Shown in pieces: positions 49,156 to 59,234 of a DNA stretch of 64,000 nt (positions are counted from its first letter, which is position 1; the number at the start of each line of letters is the position of its first letter). Origin of the DNA: Dactylorhiza incarnata. Lineage: Eukaryota; Streptophyta; Magnoliopsida; Asparagales; Orchidaceae. Under the pieces are notes generated by a model that was not told the DNA's origin, did no database searches, and saw only the letters and a program-made list of their open reading frames with translations. A program made the position numbers and the translations under genes. Location: assembly GCA_033032865.1 (NCBI GenBank), contig JAWHQI010000273.1, positions 2,914,001 to 2,978,000 on the forward strand, given 5' to 3'.

Positions 49156-49856
49156 CAAGGGACCTTTGGACATGAGCTGGAGAGGTCTCCCTTTCTTCAC
49201 CTTCAGCCATGTTCTTCAGAAGCATCTCATATGACTTAAGCTTTCCTAGCAAAGTTCCAGTTGAGATCTCTCTGTGGCATTTGGATTCTCTGATTGCCTG
49301 GATCCTTGAATCCCATAAGCTAGGAAAGCACATGAGAATCTTATCATTAATTTCAGTCAAGGATATTTCCTTGTCTAAGCCTCTGAGCTCATTAATGATA
49401 AGGCTGAATCTGTCATACATATTGGTAACTGATTCTTCAGCTTTCTTTTGAAAGTTCTCATACTGGGATATGAGAAAGGATTTTTTTGTCCTTTCTTTCA
49501 TCAGCACTTCCTTCCACCATGTTGGTGAGTGAGTCCCAGTTTTCTTTTGCTGATTGGCACTCAATAACTTTCTAGAAAATGTCATCTGACATTGTTGACA
49601 CCAGAATATTCATGGCCTTGGCATCACATGCCTTGACCATCTTCTCAGCCTTTATCCATTCATTTCTTTTGACAGCCTCAGTTGTTGAGGTTTCTCCTTC
49701 CTTTTGTCTGACTGGAGCAGGAGGACCTACGAGAAAAACATTATAGATGTCTTCATCAATTGAATTCATGTAAAGCCTTATAATGGCCTTCCAGTGTGTG
49801 AACTTATTCAAGTTACACACTGGGGGTCTTGTCGAACCATAATCCTTAGTACACAT
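49156..49856 (-). pseudogene. Sirevirus B gag, N-terminal piece
   Basis: The ATG at 49856 lies about 82 nt downstream of the primer site and opens MCTKDYGSTRPPVCNLN. The copia gag (UBN2-type) fold is visible. There is a W near NLNKFTHWKAIIRLYMNSID, then VKACDAKAMNILVSTMSDD. After a frameshift near 49572 it continues with SFLISQYENFQKKAEESVTN, MYDRFSLIINELRGLDKEIS and GKLKSYEMLLKNMAEGE. L2 interrupts it at 49156, and it resumes at 36080. Gag would form the particle core; this copy cannot because of the shift and the insertions. Confidence 0.88.
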
Positions 49857-49937
49857 TTTCTTGATAAAATATGTTTATAGAAAAGAAATAAGAGTAGGAG
49901 GCCTTTATGATCAAGGTGCTGACCTCTTAATGATCAA

Positions 49938-49953
49938 CCTCCCTCTGATACCA
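49938..49953 (-). other. Primer-binding site of Sirevirus B
   Basis: On the - strand TGGTATCAGAGGGAGG begins two bases after the 5' LTR. The first 11 bases match the initiator tRNA-Met complement. Confidence 0.88.
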
Positions 49954-49955
49954 AT

Positions 49956-52284
49956 TGAAAGCGCACAGTGTGCCTCTAAGAATCCTCTAGAGGGGGGTGA
50001 ATAGAGATTTAAAAATTATTCCTATTCTAACTGTGAGAACAATAAAATAATCTAAGTATTTATGCTCAACCAAGATCTCAAACAGAATAAATTAGTGTTG
50101 GAATATAAAGGAGAAAACAACAATGTAAACTAGCTATGAGGGACAGCACAGAAAATTATCAATCCAGAAGACACACAGATTCTTATAGAGGTTCCCCAAA
50201 ATTTGGGTACTCCCCTCTTCTACCACCTGGTAGGGATGCACTACTGTGCCTGAGTCTTTTGGTAAGGAGACTCTTAAAACCACTGATCTTTTGACAAGGA
50301 GATCATGAACCACCAGATCTTTTGATAAGGAGATCTTGAACCATCAGATCTTTTGATAAGGAGATCATGAACCACTGAATCCTTTGAAGAGGAATTAACA
50401 AAACTCTTTTAATGAAGGGAATGAGAAAGAGGAAGAAGAAAGTTGTAGGAATTCTACTTTCAGAATTCTTATGATGGTTGTGTGAAGAACTGCTTCTTGT
50501 ATCTATTCACAGGATCTACTCTTGATGAACTTCTACTTATGATGGTTATGATTTGCAGAAGCTATGATTGTCAGATCCTTCTATCTTCTTTCTGATTGAA
50601 CTCTGGCTGCTATAAGATTGTATTGTTGAGTAGCTTTGTTCTGTTCTCTTCTTAGAGAGAAGAAGAGAAGCAGATATTCCTTCTTTGTATTTTTGTTCTA
50701 TTAGGGTTCCTATGAGAAGAGGAAGAAGGAGACCCAATAGAAAAGTATGGCCAATTGTGATGAGTGCCTCGCTTTTCTCTTTCTTCTGTTGCCTTTTATT
50801 GTCCGACTGTTGAATTTGAATTTGTTTCTCGTTTAGGTAAGTCCTGAAGGGTATATTTGTCTAGACAATAAATCCTTCCTTCCATCTTTAAATACCGACC
50901 CGTCCACCAACATTTAAAGCGTATTTCCAAGAAAGCTTTTCTCTGACCTCAGTTAATTCTTTATTCCATTTGAGGAAATAAAGGAGTCGTTGGGGAACGG
51001 TCTTGAGATAGGTGGGTCATGAGAGAGGGTAAACAATGATAGCTGAAAAGGTTTCCCTTTTCAGACTGTATTCGACGTAGCGTCGAGTTCACTTCCTCTC
51101 TTATCAACGCACCTTCGAGTTCCTGTAGTGTACAACCCTCATTCTCCGAGGGTGGACCCCCCCAAGGCCACGTAGGCAGAGGTCAAAGTCAAAGAATCAA
51201 TACAACAATCAAACCTAGGAGCAGAAGACAGCCTAGGCGAGTAGGGGTGCACTCGTGCGAGTAGCTCGGATACTCGCCAAAAGGTGGGTGACCATAGGGG
51301 ATACTCGCCCATTTGCCCGGGGAGATCGCCTCCATGTCGCTAGTCGTCGGGCAGGGGCTGGGCTATAAAAAACCCCCTACCCCTTGGTTTTCCTATAAAT
51401 AGGACCCCAGGGGTACTTGGATTGGCACCTGGACTTGAGCTCTCGAAACCCTGCTCTTGCATTCTGGAACCTGTCGCACTTGGCCGCTACTCCCGGTACT
51501 AGCCAAGTCGGTGCCTTCCTCGTACCCTGCTCGGCCATTCTTTGGTCTTGGAGGGGAAGTCTCTTCGGAGCTTCTGGGTACGTGGTGGGACCTCCCTGCC
51601 GCAGCACCTGGGGTCCTGTGTGCTGCTCTTCTAGCTCTTCAGTAGTCGCCAGCTTAGTCGTCTCGTTGGACTGCTGGGCGAGTAGCCTCCGGCTGCATCG
51701 GTCCGAATCTTGAGGTCAGGATTTTCCTGGCGTCAACATGTAGGAGCACCTTCGAATTCATCCTTGCTCTGATTGAACTCTGCTAGTCGACGTTGCATCG
51801 ATACCCAATCGACGTAACCGTTGAGTTGAAGTTATGATTCTGAGCTTCATTTTCTGCATCGAGATGAAGTCGACATTGCGTTAACTTTAGATTACTTCGA
51901 CAGATACTTTCTTTTGCGCCGAGTTGAAGTAGAAGTTGAGTCGACTTCCTCAAGTGCTCTGACATGACTATGGCCCCTGCGTCGATATCTATTCAACATA
52001 CCATCAACTTGGGATAATTCGACAGAAAGGTGACCTACTTTGACTTCTAGTCAGAGTAGCGTCGACAATAATTCGATGTTGCGTCGATTTCTATTCGACA
52101 CAAATATTGACTTTGCCCATATTGTGCTTCTCTTGATCTGGTCTTGACACCCTAGGTTGAGTGTGACATCCTAAGACATCTAATGACCAGATTACCCTTG
52201 CTATACAATGGGTAATTCAATCCTAAGAAATAAAATCACTTTTAGGTAATTTGTTAAGTTAAATCAAAGGGGTTTTTCCCAACA
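49956..52284 (-). repeat. 5' LTR of Sirevirus B (interrupted by a solo LTR)
   Basis: The termini TGTTGGGAAAAA and GCGCTTTCA on the element strand are intact. Removing the 610-bp insertion and its duplication leaves about 1714 bp that align with 1888-3578. The CG-word array occupies about 51068-52110 outside the insertion. Confidence 0.9.
51129..51738 (+). mobile_element. Solo LTR (610 bp) inside the B 5' LTR
   Basis: It starts TGTACAACCC, ends GCGTCAACA and is flanked by TGTAG (51124-51128 and 51739-51743). The matching position in the other B LTR (near 3036) has no insertion, so the ends are certain. TATA-like CTATAAAAAA (51363) and CTATAAATAGG (51392) support the + orientation. No interior or second LTR is present, so it arose by LTR-LTR recombination. 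The family is uncertain; it is probably Ty3/gypsy by style. Confidence 0.88.
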
Positions 52285-52489
52285 TAAACTCATATTTATT
52301 GTTAAGTGAAATTTTTTTGAATTGGGGTTCTGACTTCTTCAAATAGGGGGAGATTGTTGGGAATCCTGCCCTCATGATTCCTGATTTGAAGAAGTCACCA
52401 ATTCAAGAGAACTTCACTCTGTATTTGATTATTTTCTTAGCTCTATCATCTCAGTGGAAGCCCAGTACAAAGAATGTCTTGGTGACAAA

Positions 52490-53110
52490 TATCATCGAAA
52501 ATAGTATGCATGTCGTTGAAATGATGTGCAGAGCAAAGCAGAAGGATCATGTCAGTTATCATCGAGATAGCATGCACATGATGATATCATTGTGACATCA
52601 ACACTACAACACCACATGACAATATTAGGATGCCGAGATGAACGAAGAATACTTAAGTACAAGTACAAGACAATGTCGACAATATCGTCGAAAGAAGCCT
52701 TGACATCGAAAAGGCTAAGTAAAACAGATGTCGACGACATCGTAGTAAAGAAGTCATGTCATTGAAAAGGAAAGGAAAGACTGATATCGAAGATATCGTC
52801 GTAAAGAAGGCTTAACGTTGAGAAGGCTATGGAAGGTCTTATGAAGACAGACAGTTGCTGAAGAATAGCTTATCGAAGTAATGGCGATTATGTCGTCTAT
52901 AAGACAAGGTGGTGCCGATGACATTGTGAACAAGACATCGAGCAGCCAAGATTACGCCAACATCAGTTAGATGACTTCATGTCGTCTTAAGTGCAAGTGC
53001 AGAAGGGATGTCTCTTATCGTCGAGATATCATTTTCTGAAGTAGAAGGAAGAAGACTTAAAGATCTATCCAAGTCCAAGACAACGACAAGCTCTGTCGTT
53101 GAGATATTGT
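52490..53110. repeat. CG-word array in U3 of the A LTR (GTCGACGACATCGT)
   Basis: GACATCG, TATCGTCGA and TGTCGACGACAT-type words recur more than ten times with irregular spacing, upstream of the TATA box. It parallels the arrays in B, C and D but has a different core word. Confidence 0.7.
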
Positions 53111-53278
53111 CCATGTCGTCATAATGATGGAAATAACATTGTGACAGATTCAAAAGATGCTAGATGCGCTGTCAGCATTTAATGTCGCCGCCTGATTGTC
53201 CAATCAGTGTGTGCTCTTAATGTATGGGAGTCTATCATTAAAGGACATCATAGGAGACCGTTGGACTGCTCCTCCGTC

Positions 53279-53290
53279 CTATAAAAGGGA
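53279..53290 (+). promoter_or_regulatory. TATA box of the Sirevirus A LTR
   Basis: CTATAAAAGGGA is a near-ideal plant TATA box about 925 bp into the LTR. Transcription would start some 30 bases downstream, near 53315. Confidence 0.7.
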
Positions 53291-53574
53291 ACAGTGGATG
53301 CCCTAAAATCTCTCTCGAACCCAAGAATGAAAAATTATCCCACTCAACCCATAAATAAAATAGTAAAAGCTGCGGAGAAGAATCAAGAAGAAGAAGAGAA
53401 CAAAACTTACATCTTGTGTTCTCTAAGAATCAGTCTAGCTTCTTCGGCTGATAAGAAGAGTTCTAGATAGAAGAAAAGCTTCAAGAAGACCCGTGCTATC
53501 AAGGTTCAAATCATAAGAATCTTCTTCAAGACAAGTAGCCAATCTCCATCAGGCAGAAGAATCTTTATTTACTC

Positions 53575-53900
53575 TTTCTCTGTAAGGCTTGCGGGCCAAA
53601 AATTGTAGGATCTGTTTAGAGATCTGAGTGTCGAGCTTACGAGCTTGAGAGTTGTGAGGATTGAGTGCCAGGGTAGTGGACTTATGGGTCCAATCTTGTC
53701 GAGCTTGCGGGCTTGAGAATTGTGAGGCTTGAGGGCCAGGGCAGTGGACTTGCGGGTCCAAGAGGCAAGACTTGCGGGTCTGTGTTGTGTAGGGCTTGAG
53801 GGCCAGAGTGTCAGGTTTGCGGACCTGAGTGCAGTATGGGCTTGCGGGCCTAGGCTGTAGGACTTGTGGGTCCGTGTTGTAAGGCTTGCAGGCCTGAGAT
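53575..53900. repeat. Degenerate GGGCTTGCGGGCC repeat in the A LTR
   Basis: About ten units containing CTTGCGGGTC, CTTGAGGGCC or CTTGCGGACC alternate with TGTAGG/GTGTTG spacers. It lies in the transcribed part of the LTR and is GC-rich compared with its surroundings. Confidence 0.65.
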
Positions 53901-54135
53901 TTTTGTAGAGTTTGCCGAATCTAGCACACTGCTATATAGGCGCAGCGGGACAGAGGACTACTCAAGACACCCCATCTTGAGGAACCTCTATAAATTTGGT
54001 GTTGTGTGTTGTGATTTTCTGTGTGCTATTTCTGTGTTGTGTTTAGAATATATACATTCTGTGCAAAAAGATTTCAAAACAGCCAAATCACCCAATCCCC
54101 CCCCCCCTCTAGGTGATCGTTCCATACCTAAAAAA

Positions 54136-54246
54136 AGTTTTCTTGTTAGCTGTCTCACTTACTTTGACTGATTGCATGCTCTACTCACTCTCACGCTGAG
54201 ATAGTTTAATTCGACCAGTCTACAAGAGCGTCGAGCGACCCACAAT
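54136..54246 (+). other. Probable end of a Ty3/gypsy 5' LTR, truncated by Sirevirus A
   Basis: The segment ends CGACCCACA just before a primer-site-like motif. No partner was found in the window, so it may be the remainder of a gypsy LTR cut by A. Confidence 0.35.
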
Positions 54247-54273
54247 AGTTTGGCGTTGTCTATGGGAGCGTGT
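54247..54273 (+). other. Gypsy-type primer-binding region
   Basis: TAGTTTGGCGTTGTCTATGG resembles the TTTGGCGCCGTCTGTGGG sequence that follows the 5' LTR in many plant gypsy elements, with CG-to-TG/CA changes. It marks the start of the gypsy interior. Confidence 0.6.
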
Positions 54274-54455
54274 TCCCCAAAGATCTCAAAAGACTCTCAA
54301 GATAGTACTCACCTTACGGGTGTACTCGTGACTTATAGCCAAGCTCCCTCAAGCTCTTAGAATACAATCAAGACAATACTCATGGTAGTGCTCGTGACTC
54401 AATCCCATGGCATGTAAAGGAACCTGCACTACTGAGGGATCCTCCCCTGGCGGCA

Positions 54456-55785
54456 TATGGAGATAGCCCCCTCCCACTCACTCATCAATTTACCGCTCAG
54501 GCAAGAGGGTATGGTTGCACCCGCCGCTGCGATGGAAGGGAGCATGTGCCAGATCGAGGAGCACCAAACTGAAATGCTCAAACTTCTACGAAACATCGGA
54601 GCTCCACATGCTCCTAATCTAATCCCCGAGCAAGGAAATTTGCCTCTTCCACCTCCGGATCGTGCTCTGGCCGAGCACGCTACTCACGAGCATCACGATG
54701 GAGAAGAAGAATGCTCTAACGTAGCCGGCTCAGTGCGCTCAATTTAGCCAGCCAGAAAATACGAAGCTCACCGCTATTATCGATGCCAGGGAGTAGTACG
54801 CTTCGAGTATGAAATTGGAAGGCTCACACGCGAGGAGATCTGCAAGGTGATCACAGAAAAATATGAACAGGTCGGCCGACAGGCCACATTCTCCCACCGC
54901 CTTCTTCACCACGTTTCGTCATTGGCACCAGAGGTTTTGGAACACCTGATCCTGCTCGGCTTCAAGCTCACAAACATCGAGATGTTCGATGGAATGGGCG
55001 ATCCAATGGAGTAGGTCAACCAATTCACCGCCATCATGAGGGTTTTTAGCGCCACCGACCAATTATTGTACCAAGAGTTTCGACAATACTGGAAGGGCAA
55101 TCACGAACCCAGCTCCACTCTCTGAGAGAAGGATTCATTGACAGTTTTACAGAACTGGCTCAACAATTCACAAGTCAATTCATTTCCAACCGCAGAATCA
55201 TCCGGGATCACTCCCACCTTTCAAGAATACGCCAGAACGAGTGAGAGACCCTCAAGAATTTTTTTCGCTGCTTAACTACTGAGGTGCAACAAATTCCAGG
55301 GGTGGACCCTGAGCTTCTACGATTAGTTTTTCTTGGAGGGCTCCACCCCGGTGGTTTTTAATCTGCACTGATGCGGGAGACTGTGCCTAGATATACCAAT
55401 CTCCTTCACTGGGTCAAGGCCTACATTACAGGTAATGAGGTAATAGAAGCACACCGCCAGCAGTTTGAGGGGAGCTTGAAGTAGTAGTGGGGAAGGAGTT
55501 GCCACCATCATTGGTTCCCAAGAAGAACGACGGGCATCACAATGACTCCCGTCGGCCCGGGTGCATCAGCAACGTCAGGACTTCACTCCCCTCAACACCT
55601 CTCGAATGAACATACTCCTTGATATCCGCAATGACGACACTATCAAGATACCCAGGCTTCTCCCTCCAAAAACCATCAACCTATCACAATATTGCGACTT
55701 TCACTGCAGGCGTGGATACAAAATTGGAGATTGTACTCGACTAAAGGAAGGGATCAAACGCCTCGTCTGTCAAGGGCATTCGTAG
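54456..55785 (+). pseudogene. Ty3/gypsy gag, decayed
   Basis: Gag packages element RNA. The ATG at about 54456 opens MEIAPSHSLINLPLRQEG. The retrotransposon-gag domain is visible in pieces: an IEMFDGMGDPME motif near 54980-55012, then NQFTAIMRVFSATDQLLYQE, then in shifted frames RIRQNERETLKNFFRC- and GVDPELLRL-type stretches (about 55225-55330) and GGLHPGG near 55338. A C-terminal motif YCDFHCRRGYKIGDCTRLKE near 55695-55755 corresponds to the usual gypsy YC-FH-GH-DC-LK region. Stops and at least three frameshifts break it. No protease or RT follows; a tandem array takes their place. Identity is good, boundaries are approximate. Confidence 0.75.
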
Positions 55786-56740
55786 AGAGCGCTCATTTAC
55801 AGCAACTACCTCCACGTAGTGCGCTCTCAATTACAGCAATTGCCTCCTGGCAGCGCGCTCTCAATTATAGCAACTGCCTTTGTGCAGCACGCTCTCAATT
55901 ACAGCACCTGCCTCCGGGCAGCGCTCTCTCAATTATAGCAACTACCTCTGGGCAGCACACTCTCCATTACAGCAACTTTTTTCGGGCAGTGAGCTCTCAA
56001 TTACAACAACTGCCTCTGGGTAGCACGCTCTCAATTACAGTAATTGCCTTTGGGCAATGCGCTCTCAATTATAGTAACTGTCTCTGGGCAGCGCGCTCTT
56101 AATTACAGCAACTGCCTCCTGGCAGCGAGCATATTTACAGCAATTGCATCTAGATAGCGCGCTTATTTTATGGCAATTTCCTCTCAGCAGTGCACTCATT
56201 TATAGCAACTTTCTCCGTGCAGTGCACTCATTTACAGCAAATGTCTCCGGGAAGCGCACTCTCAATTGCAGCAGCTGCCTCCGAGTAGCATGTTCTCAAT
56301 TATAGCACCTGTCTCCCAGCAGAGTGCTCATTTACAGCAACTGTCTCTCGGCAGTGCTCTCATTTACAGCAACTGCCTCCTAGTAGAATGCTCTCAACTA
56401 CAGCAACTGCCTTTGGGCAGGGAAGTCTCAATTACAGCAACTACCTTAGGGTAGATCACTCTCAATTACAGCAACTGCCTCCAGGTAGCGCACTCTCAAT
56501 TACAACAACTGCCCCCGGGCAGCACAATTATTTACAGTAACTGCGTCCGGGCAACACACTAAATTACAGTAATAACCACCAGGCAGCGCACTCTCAATTG
56601 CAACAACTGCCTCTGGGCAGCGTACTCACAATGACAGCACTTGCTTCTGGGCAGCACGAACTCAATCACAATAACTTCCTTCGGGTAGGACTCTCACAAT
56701 TATAACAATCACCTTTGGTTAGAACACTTAAACTCGCACC
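55786..56740. repeat. 35-bp tandem array (about 27 copies) after gypsy gag
   Basis: The degenerate unit CGCTCTCAATTACAGCAACT followed by GCCTCCGGGCAG has a period of 34-36 bp. Divergence between units is high, so the array is old. Open frames across it are by-products. Confidence 0.88.
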
Positions 56741-56934
56741 AAAAACATTCAATGTCAATTCAGAGCAACGAGCTCACTCACAACCGACAGGAAAAGACAA
56801 AGGTCCCTCCACGTCATAACGAGATAGTAGCTCAAGCACCGACTCCCTGCACCTGTGCAATCCAAGAGGCCCATAACCATGTTAGATGTGGCATTTCTTC
56901 TTAAAAAAACTCGTACATCCGGTAATATATGGTT
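56741..56934. other. Noncoding stretch between array and putative LTR
   Basis: There is no gene and no clear polypurine tract. It may be the 3' interior of the gypsy element. Confidence 0.4.
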
Positions 56935-57329
56935 GTCAGGGGAAAATTTTGAGCTCATTTTCTGTGAAAAATGACCTTTGAAAATTTGGAGGCATTTGAT
57001 AGGGTTTCCCAGTAATGACTCGATCGAGCTGGAGATTTCTCACGATCACCAATCGAATGAAGGAACGCCAATACGCCCAAATCGCGTTGTGCCCCGCTAT
57101 GTGCACGAACACTAGCACCGCCACTCGCAAAGGCTCTGCGCATGGCATGGAGGTGGCAAATTGCGGCGAGGCGATCCGCGCATCGCACAACAATTATTAT
57201 GTGTTGCGCATGATTATTACCGTCGCCTCATAGGGGTGCGGCAATTGCCCCACCTATATTGGTGCGCTGACCAAGTCATCGCCCCCTTGGGTCGCTGACT
57301 TCATTAGCCCCTTTGGGTGGCGCTCCCTA

Positions 57330-57480
57330 ATTGGGGAGAGCCCCCACACCCCAATTTGAGAGTTTCGTAACTCCCCAATTGGGTAGTGGGATTAACTCTC
57401 CAATTTGGGAGTTATGCCCATTCAGCACTCCCCAATGGGGAGTGTCGAGCACTCCCCAATGGGGGAGTTGCACGATGGCC
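57330..57480. repeat. Palindrome cluster ACTCCCCAATGGGGAGT
   Basis: Inverted copies of CTCCCCAATTGGG-type words occur five or six times. 57426-57444 is a perfect palindrome with 9-bp arms and a one-base centre. Confidence 0.7.
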
Positions 57481-57599
57481 TCCGAGCGAGATGTGCAACA
57501 TCTAATTATCGTGCATCCCTCCCCCTTACTTAGGCACCATTCTCTCGCATACCACAGCGGCACTAACCATCACTCCTCACCACAATGACTAATGTGCCA

Positions 57600-57890
57600 A
57601 CAAGGCCTCCACGCTCACGGCACGTTCACAACACCTTAGCGCTCAGGACGTGCTCATAATGCCTCTGCGCTCATGATGCACTCCCAACGCCTCCATGTTC
57701 GCAGCACGCTCAAAACCCCTCGACGTTCACGGCGTGCTCAGAATGCCTCCACGTTCGCGACACACTGAGAATGCCTCCACATTCAATACGCGCTCAGAAC
57801 ACCTCCGCATTCGCGGCAGGCTCAAAACGCCTCTACATTCATAGCGTGCGCTCCTCCGTGTTTGCGACAAGCGCTGAATGCTTACACACG
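57600..57890. repeat. 28-bp tandem array (about 10 copies)
   Basis: The degenerate unit CCTCCACGTTCGCGGCACGC followed by TCAGAACG has a 28-bp period. Units are rich in CG and its decay products. Confidence 0.75.
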
Positions 57891-58210
57891 TGTTGAGTGC
57901 CTTTGCTCTCATGGCGCGCGCGGCAGTCAACATTCTTTGCTTCCTGGATTGCAGGTTTCGTCCATTGCCATCATTGCCACCCACGGAACTGCCCGAACTG
58001 CACGGGTGGCAAGAAGGTCATATCCAACAAAATGGTTATCTATATGCTCCAGATCGACGATAATAATTTACATGTCAGGTGGTTATGGTGGTTACAATGA
58101 CAAATTACCAAACTACCCCTCTCCAAGCTATAAAAGGAGCCAAAATCCCTCATTTGAGAAGAACCTTGCCTTCAGCGCCCGAGAGAGTTGTTTCGAAGAT
58201 CCTTTAGAGT

Positions 58211-59234
58211 TCTCCTGTTAGAAATTTTCCATAAGGTGGACGTAATTCAACGAGATGGTTGACAAAATCGTACGTGAATGTTTGGATCTATTTGGACTCC
58301 TACGAGCGAGCGTTGATTTAATCGTGCAAATGATCGAAACCTATGATAGGTGGGTTAGATCATCTCGTAAATTCATGGCGCGATCTCGGTCTCAACCTTG
58401 GCATAAATTTTTGGCATAATTATGGGATCCAATTTATTTATGGGTTTTAATTTGGTTTCGATTTAGGAGATTGAATGGTATTTAATTCCATTCACTTTTG
58501 TAACTCCTAAATTGGGCTCTGCCTATTAAGGGCCAAATATGCCAAGTTTTTTTTCCGGATGAAGTGAACAAGGGAGAAATCCAGAGTGCCTCTTTTCTTC
58601 TTCTTTGAAAAACTGTCACTAAGGTTTTTCCTTGAGTTTTCAGAAGCATATACCAGGGGTGTCTCTCTCAGACCATTGAGATATTAGTGCCTTTTCTGTC
58701 TACTTCCTTGATCAAGCATCAAGACCGGCGATCTCCTTCAGTTCACTCGAGAATTGTCGATGCGCCCCTCTCCACTTTGGATCGTGCTCACCATCAGGAA
58801 ATAAAGGGTGGTCAAGGAGATTTCATCACTGAACCCTCAACCATTTGGAGGGAATAGTCGTAGAAACCTGGAATAGGGATTGGCCTTGTGTATTTTCAGC
58901 TTTTGGAACATATCAAGAAGACCCCAGTTTTTTCTTTTATGATCTGAGGAAATCAATAAGACCCCAGTATTTTCCTTCCCACTTGGATCTCTAGTGCCAG
59001 CCATTCCTCTATATATTTTCTCCTTTCAGATCTTGGAGAAAGCCATGAGCAGGCGATATATTTCTTCTTCACCTGGAAATCAACGCACACATGGAATACC
59101 TATAGAACAAGGCTCTTGTGTTCTTCGTGGAGGTAAGAACTGATTGATTTCTTATTTATGACTTTCGGTGCAGTGAACTAAATAAAGAAGGTATTCCTAC
59201 AATCACAAGATCCATGATATCATTAGCATACATG
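58211..59234. other. Unassigned noncoding DNA
   Basis: About 1 kb without a long frame or recognised domain. The part at 58440-59150 has GGGCTCTGCCTATTAAGGGC and CTATATATTTTC stretches that could be from an LTR or leader of an unrelated element. I cannot assign it. Confidence 0.4.

Larger units (their letters stand above)
1888..52284 (-). mobile_element. Sirevirus B, pol-less copia element hosting four later insertions
   Basis: This element lies on the - strand. Its 5' LTR is at 49956-52284, its primer site at 49938-49953, and its 3' LTR at 1888-3578. It is flanked by TAAAC. The span is 50.4 kb, but the element's own DNA is only a fraction of this. The rest is element C (4496-17988), L1 (20401-35383), L2 (36081-49155) and a solo LTR (51129-51738). 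Its own content in 5'-to-3' order is gag in three pieces, a noncoding region with CG-rich repeats, and an extra ORF in two pieces. Between the end of gag (about 19885) and the extra ORF (19156) I find no protease, integrase, RT or RNase H. B therefore looks like a non-autonomous derivative. The LTR pair differs by several percent by eye. Confidence 0.88.
52285..54135 (+). mobile_element. Sirevirus A, right part: polypurine tract and 3' LTR
   Basis: It resumes after the B insertion with the second TAAAC. The tract AAATAGGGGGAGAT (52341-52354) precedes TGTTGGGAATCC at 52355, the LTR start. The right end is set at about 54135 because a C-run plus CTCTAGGTGATCGTTCC (54098-54123) is typical of the last 30-50 bases of Sirevirus LTRs. 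The exact last base is not certain, since the partner LTR is outside the window. Confidence 0.8.
52355..54135 (+). repeat. 3' LTR of Sirevirus A
   Basis: It begins TGTTGGGAATCC. U3 (to about 53279) holds an array of CG-containing words such as ATGTCGACGACATCG (52490-53110). CTATAAAAGGGA at 53279-53290 is a strong TATA box. Downstream, 53575-53900 is a degenerate repeat of about 30 bp around GGGCTTGCGGGCCTGAG. The right boundary is approximate. Confidence 0.8.
56935..58210 (+). repeat. Putative gypsy 3' LTR, decayed
   Basis: TGTCAGGGGAAAATTTTGAG at 56935 looks like an LTR start. GCTATAAAAGGAGCC at 58117-58131 is a strong TATA box followed by AGAGAG-type leader sequence. No second copy is in the window, and its right end does not match 54136-54246, so either the LTR is truncated near 58210 or it belongs to another element. 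The palindrome cluster and the 28-bp array lie inside it. Confidence 0.4.

Noticed and set aside
55692..56102. 136-codon frame across the gypsy gag tail and 35-bp array
   Set aside because: Most of it is repeat-derived. Only the short gag tail at 55695-55755, in another frame, matches a known motif.
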